The position numbers and the translations under genes are program-made. A DNA stretch of 64,000 bases from QNZT01 sp964573205 (GTDB lineage Bacteria; Campylobacterota; Campylobacteria; Campylobacterales; QNZT01). This document shows, piece after piece, positions 60,668 through 64,000 of this stretch (position 1 is the first letter of the stretch; each line of letters starts with the position of its first letter). Location: assembly GCA_964573205.1 (NCBI GenBank), contig CAZNIT010000012.1, forward strand, positions 1 through 64,000, read 5' to 3'. Under the pieces are notes generated by a model. The model saw only the letters and a list, made by a program, of their open reading frames with translations, had not been told where the DNA came from and did no database searches.

Positions 60668-61924
60668 TTATCGACCGCGAAGTTCGGGATAGTGTTTGAA
60701 AACCAGAAATAGAGTTATAAAATATAAAACCGCAAAAGAAAATATCGTCGCATATGCCGCTCCGGCGATTGCATACTTCTGAATTAAAACGATATTTAAA
60801 AGTATATTTACGCCGGCGGCGAAAAGACTGATGACTCCAAGCGTTTTTACCATATTTTTATGCATTAAAAAACTTGCCAACGGCTTTCTAAGTCCCTCGA
60901 AGGCGAAGCCTATCACCAAAAGAGGTATATAAAGCAGCGACGAGTTGAATTTCTCATCGATCATTACGGAAAAAATTACGGGAATCAACGATAAATATAC
61001 ATATGCCGTAAGTATAACGAATACCGAATAAATCAGTACGGTTTTAATGATGAATTTTTGATCGCTTTTACTATTTGTTACTATCTTTTCAAAAAAATAG
61101 GGTTCCCATGCTTTTATAGCGGAGTCGTAAACGATATTTACTATTATGGACATTGTCATCGCTATCGTATAGATTCCAACCGATTCAAGATCAAGATATT
61201 TCGCCAAAAAGACCTTATCTATCGTTCCCATCAAAAAAAGACCTATCACATGAAAAGTCATAGGAAAGAGATAAAATACGAGAGTCTTTATCTTTTTCAA
61301 ATCGAAATCGAAGCGAAGATATCCCTCTTTTACGAAATAGTAAATAGCATATGTCGATATAAGAGACAGAATGAAAAGTTCCGCATAAAACTTTCCTCGC
61401 CAATCAAAATGAAACAAAATAATGAGAACAAGCGCGATACCTAAACTGCAAAAGAGATAAAAGGTTTGAAACAACGCGTATTTTACGGCATTTTTTTCAA
61501 GCTGTATTATCGTATTGAATATATTGAAAACAACCATAAAAAGCGTATAAAACGAGATAAGTACGATCAGTTCGAAAGTATCGTTAAAATTTACGAAAAA
61601 AATATCCTTTGTTGCAAGAAAAAAGAGAAAAACTCCAAAAAACGTTACCGCCAGTATGACGAAGATATTACTAAAATATAACGACATCTTTTTCTTGCCG
61701 AAGGTCGAAAATTTCGCCATGATGAAATTCGGAGGCCAAAACCCCATATATATGCTGGCGATAGCCACTACCGAAACGATAAAACCCAAGTGACCGTAAT
61801 CGTCTTTTGTAAGATAAAAAGTCAAAATCGGTAAGATAAAAAAATTCATCCCTTTATTTAAAACGGTACTGAGGGTGAAAATAAGCGCGTTATTAAGCAA
61901 TCTGTTTTTAAAAACTCTTTTCAA
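60668..61924 (-). CDS. Polysaccharide flippase (MATE/MOP type, Wzx-like)
   Basis: The 418-residue protein is almost entirely membrane helices (12 or so), starting MKRVFKNRLLNNALIFTLSTVL with FILPILTFYLTKDDYGHLGF, the MOP-family Wzx signature, and a KDDYGxLG-like repeat in each half. It flips lipid-linked glycan units across the inner membrane. It is 8 bases downstream of the neighbouring glycosyltransferase, in the same minus-strand block. The name Wzx is an inference from fold and context. Confidence 0.85.
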   Translation of the reverse strand: MKRVFKNRLLNNALIFTLSTVLNKGMNFFILPILTFYLTKDDYGHLGFIVSVVAIASIYMGFWPPNFIMAKFSTFGKKKMSLYFSNIFVILAVTFFGVFLFFLATKDIFFVNFNDTFELIVLISFYTLFMVVFNIFNTIIQLEKNAVKYALFQTFYLFCSLGIALVLIILFHFDWRGKFYAELFILSLISTYAIYYFVKEGYLRFDFDLKKIKTLVFYLFPMTFHVIGLFLMGTIDKVFLAKYLDLESVGIYTIAMTMSIIVNIVYDSAIKAWEPYFFEKIVTNSKSDQKFIIKTVLIYSVFVILTAYVYLSLIPVIFSVMIDEKFNSSLLYIPLLVIGFAFEGLRKPLASFLMHKNMVKTLGVISLFAAGVNILLNIVLIQKYAIAGAAYATIFSFAVLYFITLFLVFKHYPELRGR

Positions 61925-61932
61925 CTATAACC

Positions 61933-63084
61933 TTAATTCTCATATAGATAATTCAACAGATTTTGCGCGGCTTTTTTATAACCGCTCTTTTCTCTCTCCA
62001 CAGCTTCGTTTATCAAGCCGAATATAAAGCTCAGATAGTTTCGATCGTTATAGATCTTTTCGATAAACTCTTTTATCGCCTCTTCGTAACCGCTTTGATC
62101 GTCGAACTTGGGATATCGTGACGTCAATATTTCGTTAAACACCTCTATATCGGAGACTATCGCGATAGCTCCAAACCACATCGACTCAACCAAAGGAAGA
62201 CCGTAACCTTCGTTTCTCGAAAGAAAAAAGCAAAAGTGGCTCTTTTTATATAGATCGTTTAAAGTTTCGTCGTCGGTATAGCCTAAAAAATCCAAAACGA
62301 TATTTTTAAATGAACAACCCTCTAAAATACTCTTCGTCTCATGCGTCTGTTTACCGACCACATGAACGACGACCGACTCGAAATCACTCTTTTGAAGATA
62401 TAGATCGAAATATTTCAAAAATTTCAAAAGACGATCAAAACCTTTTGATCTGTTGATTCTTCCGACCACTATGAATTTTATTCTCTTTTGCTCATATTTC
62501 TTATATATCTCCTTCATATCGACTCTTGCGTTTTGCATAACTTTAAAGGGAATGCCGTTTGGTAGATACAGCATCTCTTTTTGTTGCGGCTTGACATTGT
62601 AAAAACGGCATATATCGCCTTTTGTCTGATCGGAAATGTAGCCTAGGGCATCATCGAAATATTTCATACAAAAGACAAGAAAATCGATATAGATATGCAT
62701 CTTTTTGGAAAATAGTTTTGGAGTTCTTTTTATAGTGAGATCATGAATGACTTTCACTCTCTTGCCGGATGTAAAAAAAAGAGGCATAGGATTAGGGATG
62801 AAAACAAGATCATAATCTCTTTTAAAAAGAACTCTTTTTTGCAGATCGATTATCTTTGCCAGCGCACCTGAATCTTTTATGCTTATCATCTCGGCACTCT
62901 TTGGCACACCTCCATCAAAGACTCTCTTTACGAAAAGATCTTTAGCGCTTTTTGAAACGTAAACGTCAAGTAAAAGATCATCTCTTTTCAAAGAGAGAAA
63001 CTCTCGTAAAAGATTCTCCGTATAGACGCTCACACCGTCATATTTGACGATATAGCCTGTCGCGATAAAAGCTACTTTTTTCAT
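61933..63084 (-). CDS. Glycosyltransferase family 4
   Basis: The 383-residue protein is a GT-B enzyme: an N-terminal DGVSVYTENLLREFL segment, KFIVVGRINRSKGFDRLLKFL in the middle, and the C-terminal HFCFFLSRNEGYGLPLVESMWFGAIAIVSDI with the E-x7-E motif that holds the nucleotide sugar. It extends a surface glycan. It overlaps the next upstream gene by 4 bases, and lies 8 bases before the flippase gene. Confidence 0.88.
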   Translation of the reverse strand: MKKVAFIATGYIVKYDGVSVYTENLLREFLSLKRDDLLLDVYVSKSAKDLFVKRVFDGGVPKSAEMISIKDSGALAKIIDLQKRVLFKRDYDLVFIPNPMPLFFTSGKRVKVIHDLTIKRTPKLFSKKMHIYIDFLVFCMKYFDDALGYISDQTKGDICRFYNVKPQQKEMLYLPNGIPFKVMQNARVDMKEIYKKYEQKRIKFIVVGRINRSKGFDRLLKFLKYFDLYLQKSDFESVVVHVVGKQTHETKSILEGCSFKNIVLDFLGYTDDETLNDLYKKSHFCFFLSRNEGYGLPLVESMWFGAIAIVSDIEVFNEILTSRYPKFDDQSGYEEAIKEFIEKIYNDRNYLSFIFGLINEAVEREKSGYKKAAQNLLNYLYEN

Positions 63085-64000
63085 AATACGCCGTCTTCTT
63101 CAAGATATCTTTTCAAAGTCATAGCCGATTTTTGCCATGAAAACTCTTTTGCCGTTAGAAGCGCGTTTTTTCGTATAGTTTTTAAAAGTTCCCTATCTTC
63201 GCACAACTTTAATATATTGTTCTTCAACGCTTCTATATCGGAGGGCTTGTAAATAAGAGCGTTATATCCGTCTTTAGCATATTCGTTTATCCCCTTCGCA
63301 TCCGAAGCGATAACCCCGCAGCCGCAACTCATAGCCTCCAGCGGAGGAAGTCCGAACCCCTCCCACTGTGATGTAAATATATAGATATCGCTATTTTTCA
63401 TATATCTTGCTATCTCTTCATCGTCTTGGGGCACTATCAAATTTAGACCGTTCATATCAAAATGCGAAAGATCGTCATGAGATAGTATGTAAACTTCCGA
63501 TATGTTATCTTTTATAATTTTCGTCTCTTTTATCTCTCGCCACGCTTCTACGAAATCCGAAAAACGCTTCATAGGATATTTTCTAGCGATCAGACAGATA
63601 TTTAACTTCTCTCTCTCGTAAATCCTGTTACGGTCGTTGAATATTTCATGATTTATCGACGGATGAACGACTCTTTTCGGCACGGCTTCACCCCTTAGAT
63701 CGACAAACATATCGTATGTAAATCGAGAGTTGAAAATATAGTTTATTTTCCGCTTCGCCGCCGTTTTAGTCAAAACTTTATAGACAAAAAGAAAAAAACG
63801 GTTTTTTAAAAGCAGAAGATCGTCAAAAATACGATAATCGTCTGCTTGAACGTATCGATAAAGTTTTTTCATGCGAATAAACATAAACAGTGGTGAAATG
63901 ACGGGATCGGTCGTTATAACGACCTCATCTTGATAGTTTTTTCTTAAAAACAGCATCATTATAAATATATTTAAAAGTTTGCCAAAAGCGGAGCTTCTCT
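63081..64000 (-). CDS. Glycosyltransferase family 4, 5' end outside window
   Basis: The frame stays open to the right edge of the window; codons before the internal ATG at 63959 (SSAFGKLLNIFI) are in frame, so the true start is beyond 64000. The visible 300-odd residues include the GT-B motif NICLIARKYPMKRFSDFVEAW and DIYIFTSQWEGFGLPPLEAMSCGCGVIASDAKG. It is a paralogue-like neighbour of the next gene, which overlaps its end by 4 bases. Confidence 0.85.
   Translation of the reverse strand, partial: RSSAFGKLLNIFIMMLFLRKNYQDEVVITTDPVISPLFMFIRMKKLYRYVQADDYRIFDDLLLLKNRFFLFVYKVLTKTAAKRKINYIFNSRFTYDMFVDLRGEAVPKRVVHPSINHEIFNDRNRIYEREKLNICLIARKYPMKRFSDFVEAWREIKETKIIKDNISEVYILSHDDLSHFDMNGLNLIVPQDDEEIARYMKNSDIYIFTSQWEGFGLPPLEAMSCGCGVIASDAKGINEYAKDGYNALIYKPSDIEALKNNILKLCEDRELLKTIRKNALLTAKEFSWQKSAMTLKRYLEEDGVL

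Noticed and set aside
1..64000. CRISPR array, insertion sequence or integron
   Set aside because: No spaced direct repeats, transposase or integrase reading frame was found; the repeats seen are all inside protein-coding genes.

Overview
The window reads as a chromosomal segment of a chemolithoautotrophic, flagellated member of the Campylobacterota (former Epsilonproteobacteria). The evidence is a four-subunit 2-oxoglutarate:ferredoxin oxidoreductase (oorDABC) linked to sucCD, a two-subunit class I fumarase and malate dehydrogenase, plus monomeric isocitrate dehydrogenase and AcnB. This is the gene set of a reductive TCA cycle. The gltX-yggT-slt and mobB-fbp-small-protein groups and the AT-rich TATAAT/TACAAT promoters also fit. 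Genus placement is inference; deep-sea-vent type relatives (Hydrogenimonas, Sulfurimonas and similar) are the best guess. No CRISPR array, insertion sequence or prophage was seen.

Layout. 1-1124 (minus) is the 5' part of a YcjX-like GTPase. 1220-14731 (minus) holds the carbon-cycle block: mdh, fumarase alpha and beta, sucC, sucD, oorD, oorA, oorB and oorC as one long operon, preceded by icd, mltG and acnB. The icd and acnB promoters share TGTTAC boxes. 14843-19557 holds ftsK, flgL and hup; 19610-19696 is tRNA-Leu(CAA). 19687-24194 is an accessory operon encoding adenosylcobalamin glutamate mutase (glmS, glmE), its MutL reactivase and an AMP-forming ligase; its last codons run into the tRNA gene on the opposite strand. 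24285-34239 is a second accessory stretch: an RraA-like protein, a lipoprotein with twelve EF-hand-like loops, an orphan GspD secretin, a Cys/His-rich secreted protein with three SdrD-B-like domains, and a four-gene operon of periplasmic PilJ/NarX-type proteins plus a NIT-domain protein with a degenerate kinase domain.

34426-45772 holds an RND pump, a B12-dependent class II ribonucleotide reductase, SppA, an orphan ClpP-fold protease, rpsF-ssb-rpsR, holA and rnr. 46067-55216 holds a subtilase, gltX, yggT, slt, a tetrahaem cytochrome c, a malate:quinone oxidoreductase, a lipoprotein, mobB, fbp and a small Cys-containing protein. 55206-64000 is a surface-polysaccharide region: glycosyltransferases, a phosphoethanolamine-transferase-like enzyme, a polysaccharide deacetylase, a HAD phosphatase, an ATP-grasp enzyme, a flippase and two more glycosyltransferases, the last cut by the window end.

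How it fits together. Reductive TCA enzymes feed carbon to central metabolism and Fbp supports gluconeogenesis. Mdh and Mqo give two routes at malate/oxaloacetate. Adenosylcobalamin is used by both glutamate mutase and the ribonucleotide reductase. The most promising undescribed units are the PilJ-type periplasmic sensor operon, the glutamate mutase-ligase operon, and the two repeat-rich exported proteins beside the orphan secretin.
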